DNA of 33,140 nucleotides from Fidelibacterota bacterium (GTDB lineage Bacteria > Fidelibacterota > Marinisomatia > SCGC-AAA003-L08 > TS1B11), in the NCBI GenBank assembly GCA_022563485.1, contig JADFNF010000004.1, forward strand, positions 1 through 33,140. Direction: 5' to 3'. Below are positions 17,379 to 24,940 of the stretch, one piece after another; the stretch's first letter is position 1; each line of letters starts with the position of its first letter. A model generated the notes under the pieces. That model saw nothing but the letters and a program-made list of their open reading frames with translations, had not been told where the DNA came from and did no database searches. The position numbers were made by a program, and so were the translations under genes.

Positions 17379-18731
17379 ATGAGAGTCGCTATGGTCATTT
17401 GGGTGCTGGGTATCTTTTCGGTGGTTTCACCGGCGGGACTGGTCTATCGGGTACCCATTCAAGGCATGATTGACCTGGGGCTGCCAGCCTACGTGGAACG
17501 GGTGATTGAGCAAGCCCAGGAGGAGGGCCCCGACGTCATCATATTCGACATCGATACCTTCGGTGGCCGCATCGATGGCGCCACCCGCATCAAGGATGCC
17601 ATCATGTCCTCGCCGGTGCCCACCGTAGCCTTTATCAACCGCCGGGCCATCTCCGCCGGTGCCCTCATCTCCCTCGCGTGTGAGAAGATTATCATGACCA
17701 GGGGCGCCACCATCGGCGCTGCCACCGCCGTAGACCTCGAGGGCAAAAAGGCCAGTGAGAAAGTTATCTCCTACATGCGTGAGGAGATGTCTGCCACTGC
17801 CGAAGCCCGGGGCCGGCCCCCACGGATCGCCGAGGCCATGGTGGATGAGGAACTGGAAGTGCCCTATGTCATCATTGAGGGCGATACGGTGCGACTGGAC
17901 GATGTGGAGGGGAGCCGGGAAGGCAAACTCATCACCCTGACCACCGAGAAGGCTATTAGGTTGGCCATGGCCGATGAGCAGCAGGATTCATTCGAGGAGG
18001 TCCTGGCGAGCCTGGGTCTGGGGAATGCCACGGTTATCAATTTCGCCCCCAACTGGTCGGAACGCGTCGTACGGTTCATCACCGATCCCATCGTCAGCAG
18101 CCTGCTCATGACCATTGGGTTCCTGGGGCTGATTTTCGAGATCAAAACGCCCGGTTTCGGCGTCGGGGGTATCATTGGCACCCTTGCACTGGCCCTCTTC
18201 TTCGGTTCCAGCTTTATCGCCCAGTTGGCTTCCTTTACCGAAGTGCTCATTTTCCTGGGAGGCCTTAGCCTGTTGATCCTGGAAGTGGTGGCCATCCCCG
18301 GCTTCGGTCTGGCGGGGATCGGGGGGGTCGGTCTCATGCTCTGGGGCATGTACAAGATGTTGTTGGGCGAATTTCCCACCCCCGACCAGCTGGAACGGGC
18401 CTTTGTGGGTCTGAACATCGGCATCCTGGGCGCCATATTCGGTGGGATCCTCCTGCTCAGGGCCTTTGTGACCAGCAAGTTTTTTCGTAAGCATGTGCCG
18501 ATGTCCTCCGAAGAAGACTACAGTGTCGCCGTCGGGCTTGAGTCCCTGGTGGGCCAGATAGGCGTCACATTGACGGCCTGTATGCCCAGCGGGAAAGCCG
18601 ATGTGGGCGGTCACCAACTGAACATCACCACCCAGGGCGAATACCTTGATAAAGGCGCCTCGGTAGAAATCATTTCGGTTGAGGGGAATACCGCCCTGGT
18701 GCGCCACGCCCCACCGACAAAAAAGGAGTAG
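17379..18731 (+). CDS. nfeD: NfeD-family membrane serine protease (ClpP-like domain plus NfeD domain)
   Basis: NfeD proteins pair with flotillin/stomatin-type proteins and are thought to process or organise membrane proteins. The 450-aa long form has a signal or first membrane segment (residues 1-20), a ClpP/SppA-like protease domain (about 21-210) with the nucleophile Ser92 in AISAGALIS and a Lys near 128 (EKVISYMRE) as the probable dyad partner, a bundle of four or five membrane helices (about 235-365, for example [21 protein letters not shown]), and a C-terminal OB-fold NfeD domain (about 375-450, [11 protein letters not shown]). The ATG is almost at the predicted transcription start. The floA ATG is 8 nt past the stop. 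Confidence 0.93.
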   Translation: MRVAMVIWVLGIFSVVSPAGLVYRVPIQGMIDLGLPAYVERVIEQAQEEGPDVIIFDIDTFGGRIDGATRIKDAIMSSPVPTVAFINRRAISAGALISLACEKIIMTRGATIGAATAVDLEGKKASEKVISYMREEMSATAEARGRPPRIAEAMVDEELEVPYVIIEGDTVRLDDVEGSREGKLITLTTEKAIRLAMADEQQDSFEEVLASLGLGNATVINFAPNWSERVVRFITDPIVSSLLMTIGFLGLIFEIKTPGFGVGGIIGTLALALFFGSSFIAQLASFTEVLIFLGGLSLLILEVVAIPGFGLAGIGGVGLMLWGMYKMLLGEFPTPDQLERAFVGLNIGILGAIFGGILLLRAFVTSKFFRKHVPMSSEEDYSVAVGLESLVGQIGVTLTACMPSGKADVGGHQLNITTQGEYLDKGASVEIISVEGNTALVRHAPPTKKE

Positions 18732-18738
18732 CTGTCCC

Positions 18739-19752
18739 ATGGAAGGTCTCGTTTTTATTCTCCCCATCGTCCTGATCGTATTCTTCCTGTTTCTCTATCT
18801 GGTGCCAGTGGGGCTGTGGATTCAGGCCCTGGTGTCTATCGGCTGGGGGCAGGTCCCCATGCTCAAGTTGATCATTATGCGGATCCGGAAAATCCCCCCC
18901 CGGCAGGTGGTGGATGGCATGATCAATCTGCACAAGGCGGGACTTAAGGATATCGCGACAGATGACCTGGAGACCCACTATTTGGCGGGTGGTTCTCTGT
19001 CCAAAGTGATCTATGCCCTGATCGCGGCCGACAAGGCCAACATCGCCCTGAACTACGCCACCGCCACGGCCATCGATCTGGCTGGCCGGGACGTGCAGGA
19101 GGCGGTGATGACCAGCGTCCATCCCAAGGTTATCGACTGCCCCGCGACGGGCAACATCAGCGCGGTGGCCAAGGACGGTATCCAGCTGCTGTCCCGGGCC
19201 CGGGTCACGGTACGCACCAACATCGAGCAGCTGGTGGGTGGCGCCACCGAGGATACCATCATCGCCCGGGTGGGTGAAGGGATCGTCAGCGCCATCGGCT
19301 CAGCCAAGGACTACAAGGCGGTACTGGAGAATCCCGATACCATCTCAAGGGCGGTGCTGGACCGGGGCCTCGATGCCGGGACGGCCTTTTCGATCCTTTC
19401 CATCGATATTGCCGATGTGGACGTAAGCAAGAACATCGGGGCCGACCTGCAGACCGAGCAGGCCGAGGCGGACCTCAAAGTGGCCCAGGCCAAGGCGGAG
19501 ACCCGCCGAGCCATGGCGGTGGCGGCCGAGCAGGAATTTATCGCCAAGGTGCAGGAAATGAGAGCCAAGGTGGTGGAGGCCGAGGCCGAAGTGCCCAAGG
19601 CCATGGCCCAGGCCTTCCGCGATGGTAACCTGGGGGTCATGGATTATTACGGCATGAAAAATATCCAGGCCGATACAGGTATGCGGGAGTCTATCGCCGG
19701 ACCGGGCAAGGGTGAAGGGGGCTCGGGCCAAGGATCTAAACCGCCCAAGTAG
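18739..19752 (+). CDS. floA: Flotillin-like protein FloA
   Basis: FloA is a bacterial flotillin that forms oligomeric assemblies in the membrane and organises functional microdomains. The 337-aa protein has an N-terminal membrane hairpin ([20 protein letters not shown]), the characteristic block [19 protein letters not shown], a PHB/SPFH-like domain ([20 protein letters not shown]), and a C-terminal helical region rich in Ala, Glu and Lys ([19 protein letters not shown]) with coiled-coil character. The ATG at 18739 is preceded by AAAAGGAG at 18720-18727, inside the nfeD stop region; a longer in-frame reading back to 18679 lies within nfeD and lacks support. The nfeD-floA pair is a recognised conserved operon. 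Confidence 0.95.
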   Translation: MEGLVFILPIVLIVFFLFLYLVPVGLWIQALVSIGWGQVPMLKLIIMRIRKIPPRQVVDGMINLHKAGLKDIATDDLETHYLAGGSLSKVIYALIAADKANIALNYATATAIDLAGRDVQEAVMTSVHPKVIDCPATGNISAVAKDGIQLLSRARVTVRTNIEQLVGGATEDTIIARVGEGIVSAIGSAKDYKAVLENPDTISRAVLDRGLDAGTAFSILSIDIADVDVSKNIGADLQTEQAEADLKVAQAKAETRRAMAVAAEQEFIAKVQEMRAKVVEAEAEVPKAMAQAFRDGNLGVMDYYGMKNIQADTGMRESIAGPGKGEGGSGQGSKPPK

Positions 19753-19763
19753 GCGTAGCCCCC

Positions 19764-20336
19764 TTGTTTGATATTGATAACCCTATTATCTGGATTGTGG
19801 CCATCTGGTGGCTGCTCACCACTTTTCTGGGTGCCAAGGCCCGGCGGAAGCGGCGTGCCAAGGCCACACCTCCGGAGAGTCAGATTTCCCCCGTACCAGG
19901 ACCGGGTCGGAAGTGGGAAGAGCCAAGTGATATTGGTGAGGTCGAGCCTGATGCAGAGGAAATGGAGCGGGAACCAGCGCTCCCGCCAACGCCCGTCCGG
20001 TCGAGCGTCGGGCCGGCACTATCTATGGAGAAGATCTGGCGTGGCCTGGGCATTGAACCGGAGGTGGTGCAATTTCGACGGCCAGCCGACGATGAGGTGG
20101 AAGTTGTCGAGGTGGCGTCACCGGCCCCGGAATCCGAACCGGTCAAACTGGCCGCACCGCAACCCACCAGGGTGCCTGAGCGTGCGGTACATGAAACATC
20201 TGCTCCTCCCACGGCCCATCGGCGCGGTGGTCACACCATCATTCAAGCTGTGGATGGATTGACGCCCCTCCAGCAGGCGGTGGTCCTGAAAGAGATACTG
20301 GATCGTCCCAGGGCTTTGCGCCGAGGCATCCGCTAA
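19764..20336 (+). CDS. Small single-pass membrane protein of unknown function
   Basis: I do not recognise this 190-aa protein. It starts at TTG 19764, 11 nt after floA, with a single membrane helix (IIWIVAIWWLLTTFLGA) followed at once by a basic stop-transfer cluster (KARRKRRAK), which predicts the rest is cytoplasmic. The middle is Pro/Glu/Val-rich, low-complexity and probably disordered. The end is an ordered-looking helix, LTPLQQAVVLKEILDRPRAL, followed by basic residues. The pattern (anchor, flexible tether, short C-terminal helix) suggests an adaptor that recruits something to the flotillin/NfeD membrane site; this is inference. The methyltransferase gene begins one base after its stop. 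Confidence 0.78.
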   Translation: MFDIDNPIIWIVAIWWLLTTFLGAKARRKRRAKATPPESQISPVPGPGRKWEEPSDIGEVEPDAEEMEREPALPPTPVRSSVGPALSMEKIWRGLGIEPEVVQFRRPADDEVEVVEVASPAPESEPVKLAAPQPTRVPERAVHETSAPPTAHRRGGHTIIQAVDGLTPLQQAVVLKEILDRPRALRRGIR

Positions 20337-20337
20337 G

Positions 20338-20961
20338 TTGGCCTATAAGCAGTGGACTAGCCTGGACCAGGTGGACCACTATGCCCGGACCCGGTACCGT
20401 CACTGGGATCAGCGCTGGCTGGACCGCCGGGAGCAAAGCCTGGTGAGAGAATTATTCACCCGCTATGGGTTACGGGGCCAGGTCTTGGACGCCCCTGTGG
20501 GTTACGGACGCTTCCAGCCGCTGCTGGCCGAGTTCGGAGCGGTCCATGCCCTGGACTTTAACTTCTATGCCGCCCTTTACCAGCTGAAGCGTCTGGGTCT
20601 GGCCCGGGGATCGGTAACGGGTGCCGCCGAAGCGCTGCCCTTCAAAGGGGACAGTTTCGATGTTGTGTTCTCCTTCCGCCTGCTCCAGCACATGCACGAG
20701 CCGGACGAGCGACGGGCCATTTTCAGGGAATTCTGCCGGGTCAGCCGCCAATGGGTAGTGGTGTCACTCTACTTGATGTCGCTGGGGCATCGCCTACACC
20801 GCCGGTTAGTGAAGCAACCCTCGCGCATCACCATGCTCACCCGCCGGGAGATGCTGGCAGAGGCCGAAGGGGCGGGCCTGACCCTGGTGCGGATCGCGTC
20901 GGTCTTGCCGGGGTTGCATGCCCACCATGTCTGCCTATTTTCCGTTGGCAAGGCTGCGTAG
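20338..20961 (+). CDS. Class I SAM-dependent methyltransferase
   Basis: This 207-aa protein has a class I methyltransferase fold of the Methyltransf_11 type. Motif I is VLDAPVGYGRFQPLL, motif II is near HALDFN, EALPFKGDSFDVVFSFRLLQHM covers motifs III-IV, and a C-terminal beta strand pair completes the domain. The acidic residue at the end of strand beta2 is the D of ALDFN. The substrate is unknown; the C-terminal half is basic and may touch membrane lipids or LPS. The start is a TTG one base after the preceding stop. Its last 27 bases overlap, tail to tail, the 3' end of the kinase gene on the other strand. Confidence 0.87.
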   Translation: MAYKQWTSLDQVDHYARTRYRHWDQRWLDRREQSLVRELFTRYGLRGQVLDAPVGYGRFQPLLAEFGAVHALDFNFYAALYQLKRLGLARGSVTGAAEALPFKGDSFDVVFSFRLLQHMHEPDERRAIFREFCRVSRQWVVVSLYLMSLGHRLHRRLVKQPSRITMLTRREMLAEAEGAGLTLVRIASVLPGLHAHHVCLFSVGKAA

Positions 20962-21591
20962 ACGGGCCTTCCGCCGCCGCCGCCCGAGCAACTTTTCCCG
21001 GTACCGGTGGTACCCGGTCTCCCAGTCACTGACAGGGGCTGTCTCCCGTCCGTAAACCTCAAAGAACCGGTGGGTCAGGCGAGCTTCCAGATGGGGATCT
21101 GAAGCCTCGAAATTCAGGCGGGCCAAGTCGAGCAGGCGCGTTCGGGGAGCAAGCCTCTGCCACCTGCGTGCCCGGTTCAAGTCAACAATATACACCTCAC
21201 TGTTTTCGGTCACCAAAAAGTTGGCGGTAGTCAGATCCCGGTGGAATATCCCACCGCTATGCATGCGGGCGATGCTCAGGGCCAGATCCGTCACAGCGGC
21301 TTCCTTGAGCGTGTCAAAAGCCTCGGACTTGAGGAAGGACCGTAAGATCTGGTGTGGCGTGATGTTAGCGGTGATCAGGAAGTTCTCCTGAATGAAGCCT
21401 CGGCGTCGACGGCTATAGACGAACAGGGGCTCCGGGGTTCGGACGGACACCTGTTCTAGGGCTCGGGCGATGGTCCAGCTGGTCATGGCCCGACCGTGGA
21501 GGGTGGGGCTCAGATAGTAATGGATCGGGCTGCGCCAGCCAAACCATTTGATAACCAGGGACTGCTCACCAGTGCCCAGTTGCGCCACCAA
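20935..21591 (-). CDS. Kdo/WaaP-like lipopolysaccharide kinase
   Basis: This is a small eukaryotic-like kinase of the LPS kinase type, which phosphorylates Kdo or heptose in the LPS core. The catalytic loop is GGIFHRDLTTANFLV (H117, D119, N124), the metal-binding Asp of the DFG-equivalent is D137 in YIVDLNRAR, and K15 in LVIKWFGWR is the likely ATP lysine. The first canonical start is TTG 21591, which leaves the N-lobe very short. In the same frame, coding-like sequence continues upstream (LDDLLSRESVGQLAQHIYRE) to a TAA at 21736-21738, overlapping coaE, but without an ATG, GTG or TTG. The true protein may therefore be about 30-40 residues longer. Confidence 0.85.
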   Translation of the reverse strand: MVAQLGTGEQSLVIKWFGWRSPIHYYLSPTLHGRAMTSWTIARALEQVSVRTPEPLFVYSRRRRGFIQENFLITANITPHQILRSFLKSEAFDTLKEAAVTDLALSIARMHSGGIFHRDLTTANFLVTENSEVYIVDLNRARRWQRLAPRTRLLDLARLNFEASDPHLEARLTHRFFEVYGRETAPVSDWETGYHRYREKLLGRRRRKARLRSLANGK

Positions 21592-21704
21592 GTTGGGTTG
21601 CTCCCGGTAGATGTGTTGGGCCAGCTGACCGACACTTTCCCTGGACAGAAGGTCATCAAGGGTCAGTGATGGCGGTAACCGGCCTATAGTGGTGACCGTC
21701 GAGG

Positions 21705-22322
21705 CTAGGGTAAGGATGATGATTCGCTGGTGAGATTATTGTGGAGGGCCTCAAACTGTTTTTGGAACTCGTCTTCGGTGCCGTCATTGGTTATGACGAA
21801 ATCGGCCCGGGCAATCTTCTCACTGTCGGGCATTTGGAGGCGTATTCGCTTGCGGATATCCTCCTCCATGAGGGTGCCTCGCTCCAGAGCGCGTTTGACC
21901 CGGAGTTCCTCATCGGCCACCACGACAATGGTGACATCCAGGTACTGTTCCAGTTGAGCTTCAAAGAGCAGGGCAGCATCAAGGACGAAGAGGGCCACGC
22001 CCTGCCGACTGGCGGTAATCATCTGGCGATCAGCGGCTTGCACCACCTCGGGATGGATGATATCGTTGAGGCGCTGCTGTCTCTCCGGTTTGGCGAAGGC
22101 ATATTCTGCCAGGCGCCGGAAGTCCAATTCCCCCGCTTTATTGAGTATGTGATCGCCGAAGGATGCGATGACCGTGCGGTAGACCGATTCGGAGCGGAGA
22201 AGAATCAATTTGGCTTCTCTATCGGCGTCGAACACGTGGGCGCCTCGTTCACCGAAATACTTAGCCAGTATCGACTTTCCGGAACCGAGCCCCCCGGTAA
22301 TACCAATTCGCAACACGGTCAC
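21705..22322 (-). CDS. coaE: Dephospho-CoA kinase
   Basis: CoaE phosphorylates the 3'-hydroxyl of dephospho-CoA, the last step of coenzyme A synthesis. The 205-aa protein begins MTVLRIGITGGLGSGKS, with the P-loop at residues 10-17, then HVFDADREAK, which holds the substrate-binding Asp, RQQRLNDIIHPEV (conserved HP motif), and DAALLFEAQ. The lid arginines are in VKRALERGTLMEEDIRKRI. The start is GTG 22322, 14 bp after adk. The gene ends just upstream of, or overlapping, the kinase gene. Confidence 0.96.
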   Translation of the reverse strand: MTVLRIGITGGLGSGKSILAKYFGERGAHVFDADREAKLILLRSESVYRTVIASFGDHILNKAGELDFRRLAEYAFAKPERQQRLNDIIHPEVVQAADRQMITASRQGVALFVLDAALLFEAQLEQYLDVTIVVVADEELRVKRALERGTLMEEDIRKRIRLQMPDSEKIARADFVITNDGTEDEFQKQFEALHNNLTSESSSLP

Positions 22323-22336
22323 TTACCCCTACCGGC

Positions 22337-22990
22337 CTATTTTCCAGCAGGGAGAACGGCCAAGATCCTTTGAAAGATAACCTCCACCGGACCATCACCA
22401 TCAATCTCATGGAGCAGGCCAGTGGGTCGATAATAGGATAGCAAGGGGGCCGTTTGCCGATTATAGACCTCCATTCGCTCATTGATGGTCTCCGGCTGGT
22501 CGTCTTCGCGCTGAACCAGCTCGCCACTGCCGCAATTATCACATTTACCCATGATTTTCGGGGGCTGAATCACTAGGTTGTACACCGTGCCGCAATGGGC
22601 GCATGTGCGCCGCGCGGTGAGACGGGTAAGCAGAATCTCCTGACGGACTTCCAGAGCTATGATGGCATCCAACTGAACGTCCATTCGTTCCAGAATGATG
22701 GCCAGCCCGACGGCTTGCGGCACAGTCCGGGGGAATCCATCCAGCAGGAAGCCCTCGTGGGTGGCAGGCTCCCGGAGTCGGGTTGCAACCATTTCCTGGA
22801 TGAGCTCATCGGGGACTAGGTTGCCTTTGGACATGACCGCCTGAGCCCGTTTTCCCAGATCGGATGCTTCGCGGACATGTGCCCGTAGCATGTCGCCCGT
22901 GGCCACATGGGGGATCTTGAAGTGCTCGATGAGCCGCTGGCCCTGGGTCCCTTTCCCCACGCCCGGTGGACCGATCAGAACTAGGCGCAT
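22337..22990 (-). CDS. adk: Adenylate kinase (long, zinc-lid type)
   Basis: Adk interconverts ATP and AMP with two ADP. The 217-aa protein has P-loop GPPGVGKGT (residues 7-15), the AMP-binding ATGDMLRAHV, the GFLLDGFPRTV motif, and a long lid. The lid has four cysteines in CxxC-x16-CxxC spacing (C130, C133, C150, C153), so it is predicted to bind structural zinc, as in Bacillus-type enzymes rather than E. coli Adk. The ATG at 22990 lies downstream of a 154-bp spacer after udk. Confidence 0.97.
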   Translation of the reverse strand: MRLVLIGPPGVGKGTQGQRLIEHFKIPHVATGDMLRAHVREASDLGKRAQAVMSKGNLVPDELIQEMVATRLREPATHEGFLLDGFPRTVPQAVGLAIILERMDVQLDAIIALEVRQEILLTRLTARRTCAHCGTVYNLVIQPPKIMGKCDNCGSGELVQREDDQPETINERMEVYNRQTAPLLSYYRPTGLLHEIDGDGPVEVIFQRILAVLPAGK

Positions 22991-23144
22991 GCGGAAGCTG
23001 GTCTCCAGGGGGACAAACGGTTGTGTGACGGAATTCTGTGCACTGGCGGCATCGTTATTGCCTCGATAGTTATAAAATCACTCCAAATAGGGCGGCGGCG
23101 ATCGGTCCCCTGATGAAACGGTTGGCCACAGCGGGAGGCCTGCA

Positions 23145-23804
23145 TCATGGCGAGATGGTTGCTTCTTGGGTGGGCATGTCGGCAAGGAGAGCAGTGATCT
23201 TGGTGGTCAACAGGTCGATAGCGACCCGGTTATGTCCCCCCTCAGGGATGATGAGATCGGCAAAGCGCTTGGTGGGCTCCACAAATTGGTCATGCATGGG
23301 ACGCACGGTCCGATAGTACTGGTCCACCACCGATTCGAAGGAGCGGCCGCGACGTTGCATGTCTCGGGTCATCCGTCGAATGAACCGTACATCGGCGGGG
23401 GTATCCACATAGATTTTGATGTCCATCAGTTCCCGCACGGCGCGGTCAGCCAAAATCAGGATGCCCTCAAGGATGATGAGTCTTTGGTTACAGATGCGCC
23501 GGGTCTCGGACTTGCGTGTATGGGTGGCGTAATCGTAAATGGGGACGTCCACTGGTTGACCGCTCAAGAGAATCTTGAGGTCCTGTTCCATCTGCCTGAA
23601 GTCGACGGAATCGGGATGGTCGAAATTAACCCTGGCCCGCTCGCTGACCGGGAGGTCTTTGAGGTCGTGGTAATAGGCGTCCTGCTCCAGGACTACTAGA
23701 TCATCCCGCCCCAATTCCTGGGTCAGTGATTTGGCAATGGAGGTCTTCCCCGAACCGGAGCCTCCAGCAAGTCCAATGAGGATGGTCTTGGATTCAGGGT
23801 CCAT
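23145..23804 (-). CDS. udk: Uridine kinase
   Basis: Udk phosphorylates uridine and cytidine with ATP or GTP in pyrimidine salvage. The 219-aa protein has P-loop GGSGSGKT (residues 14-21), the EQDAYYHDL segment and FDHPDSVDF for nucleoside binding, PIYDYATHTR, and VVDQYYRTVRPMHDQFVEPTK, the conserved C-terminal block of bacterial uridine kinases. The ATG at 23804 gives MDPESKTILIG, directly before the P-loop strand; a longer in-frame reading starts inside cdd and adds residues with no family match. The start overlaps the cdd 3' end by 11 nt. It acts next to Cdd, which makes uridine from cytidine. Confidence 0.95.
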   Translation of the reverse strand: MDPESKTILIGLAGGSGSGKTSIAKSLTQELGRDDLVVLEQDAYYHDLKDLPVSERARVNFDHPDSVDFRQMEQDLKILLSGQPVDVPIYDYATHTRKSETRRICNQRLIILEGILILADRAVRELMDIKIYVDTPADVRFIRRMTRDMQRRGRSFESVVDQYYRTVRPMHDQFVEPTKRFADLIIPEGGHNRVAIDLLTTKITALLADMPTQEATISP

Positions 23805-24183
23805 GACAATCAAAGGGATAGGCCAGCAGCTCCAATGTGGCATACATTTTGGGTGGCTGGTCATCGTTCCCCACCAGGTAGTTGGGAATCTCGCCGCACT
23901 GTTCGTGAATCACCCCATGACACGCCCCGCAGGGAGTGCTACCATTTTCAGAGATAACAACCAGGGCCTTAAACCCACCCTCACCTGATGCTATGGCCCC
24001 GAAAATGGCAACCCGCTCGGCGCACATGGTGGTGGGATATGCGCTCGATTCGATGTTACAGCCAGGGTAGACGTTTCCAGAAGTTCCCAGTACCGCCACC
24101 CCGACGGGGTAGCCGCTGTAAGCGGCTCTGGCTCGTTGCTGAGCCAATCGAGCTTGACGGATAAGATCAGGAATGTCGGCCAT
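23794..24183 (-). CDS. cdd: Cytidine deaminase
   Basis: Cdd converts cytidine and deoxycytidine to uridine and deoxyuridine. The 129-aa length fits the homotetrameric class. Zinc ligands are C54 in TTMCAERVAI, with the catalytic E56, and C85 and C88 in TPCGACHGVIHE; GCNIESSAYP binds the ribose. The usual PCGACRQ reads PCGACHG here, so the Arg and Gln after the second cysteine are replaced. The ATG at 24183 gives MADIPDLIRQAR and overlaps the last 17 nt of the rhomboid gene. udk overlaps its end by 11 nt, forming a two-step salvage unit. Confidence 0.95.
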   Translation of the reverse strand: MADIPDLIRQARLAQQRARAAYSGYPVGVAVLGTSGNVYPGCNIESSAYPTTMCAERVAIFGAIASGEGGFKALVVISENGSTPCGACHGVIHEQCGEIPNYLVGNDDQPPKMYATLELLAYPFDCHGP

Positions 24184-24940
24184 GACGCACCGACAATTTA
24201 CGACCGCGGCCAAAGATAGCCATGTAGGAAAAACCGGCCACAAAGCCGCCGATGTGTTCGAACCAGGCAATACCACCGCTCAGCTCCGTCTGCAGGCTGA
24301 CCATGCCGTTGATGGCCTGTACCAGGAACCACCATCCCAGGACTACCATGGCCGGGAGGCGGATGGTGGTGATAAAAATGACGATGAAGACCAGTACATG
24401 AATCCGTGCCCGTGGGTAACGCACCACGTAGGCCCCCAGGACACCGGAAATAGCGCCACTGGCTCCCACTACCGGTAGCATGTTATCCGGGGCCATGAGC
24501 AGGTGCAGCAGTCCGGCCGCCAGGGCCGTGAGAATGTAAAAACCGAGAAACTTGTAATGCCCTAGGGCCCCTTCCACGTTGTCGGCAAAGACATAAAGAA
24601 ATAGCATGTTACCGATAATGTGCATCCATCCGCCGTGAAGAAACGGAGCGGTGAACAGGGTGACTATACCCGGCAACAAGTACAGATCACCAAGGCTGCT
24701 CCAGGATATATGTCGATAGGCCTGGCCCATGATATCCCGATTGAAATCGAGGACGGTTTGTGCATCAGCACCCCAGAAATAAGCCGGGATAAGCCCGAAA
24801 CGGAGGGTGAAACTCTGTTGGGCCAGCAGGTCGGGGAGCAACATCTGGTAGCCGAAAATAAGGACATTCGTCGCCAGGATGGCGTAGGTGACATAGGGGA
24901 CGAGGATCCGGGGGTTATCGTCTTTGTAGGGGAAAAACAT
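24167..24940 (-). CDS. Rhomboid-family intramembrane serine protease
   Basis: Rhomboids cleave membrane proteins within or near the bilayer. The 257-aa protein has about six membrane helices. The oxyanion/loop motif is HGGWMHIIGNMLFLYVFAD (from residue 102), the nucleophile is S161 in VGASGAISGVLGAY, and the partner H229 is in WFEHIGGFVAG, giving a full Ser-His dyad. Helix 1 is preceded by MFFPYKDDNP, a start common to the short bacterial rhomboids. It is an active-type enzyme with unknown substrate. The ATG overlaps the M23 peptidase stop by one base (TAATG), so the two are translationally coupled. Confidence 0.95.
   Translation of the reverse strand: MFFPYKDDNPRILVPYVTYAILATNVLIFGYQMLLPDLLAQQSFTLRFGLIPAYFWGADAQTVLDFNRDIMGQAYRHISWSSLGDLYLLPGIVTLFTAPFLHGGWMHIIGNMLFLYVFADNVEGALGHYKFLGFYILTALAAGLLHLLMAPDNMLPVVGASGAISGVLGAYVVRYPRARIHVLVFIVIFITTIRLPAMVVLGWWFLVQAINGMVSLQTELSGGIAWFEHIGGFVAGFSYMAIFGRGRKLSVRHGRHS

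Noticed and set aside
18679-18738. A longer floA reading that begins 60 nt upstream inside nfeD.
   Set aside because: The extra residues are an out-of-frame translation of the nfeD end and the ATG at 18739 has a ribosome site and the conserved N-terminal membrane segment directly after it.
21741-22373. A 210-codon plus-strand frame opposite coaE.
   Set aside because: coaE on the other strand has all family motifs; the antisense translation shows no recognisable domain.
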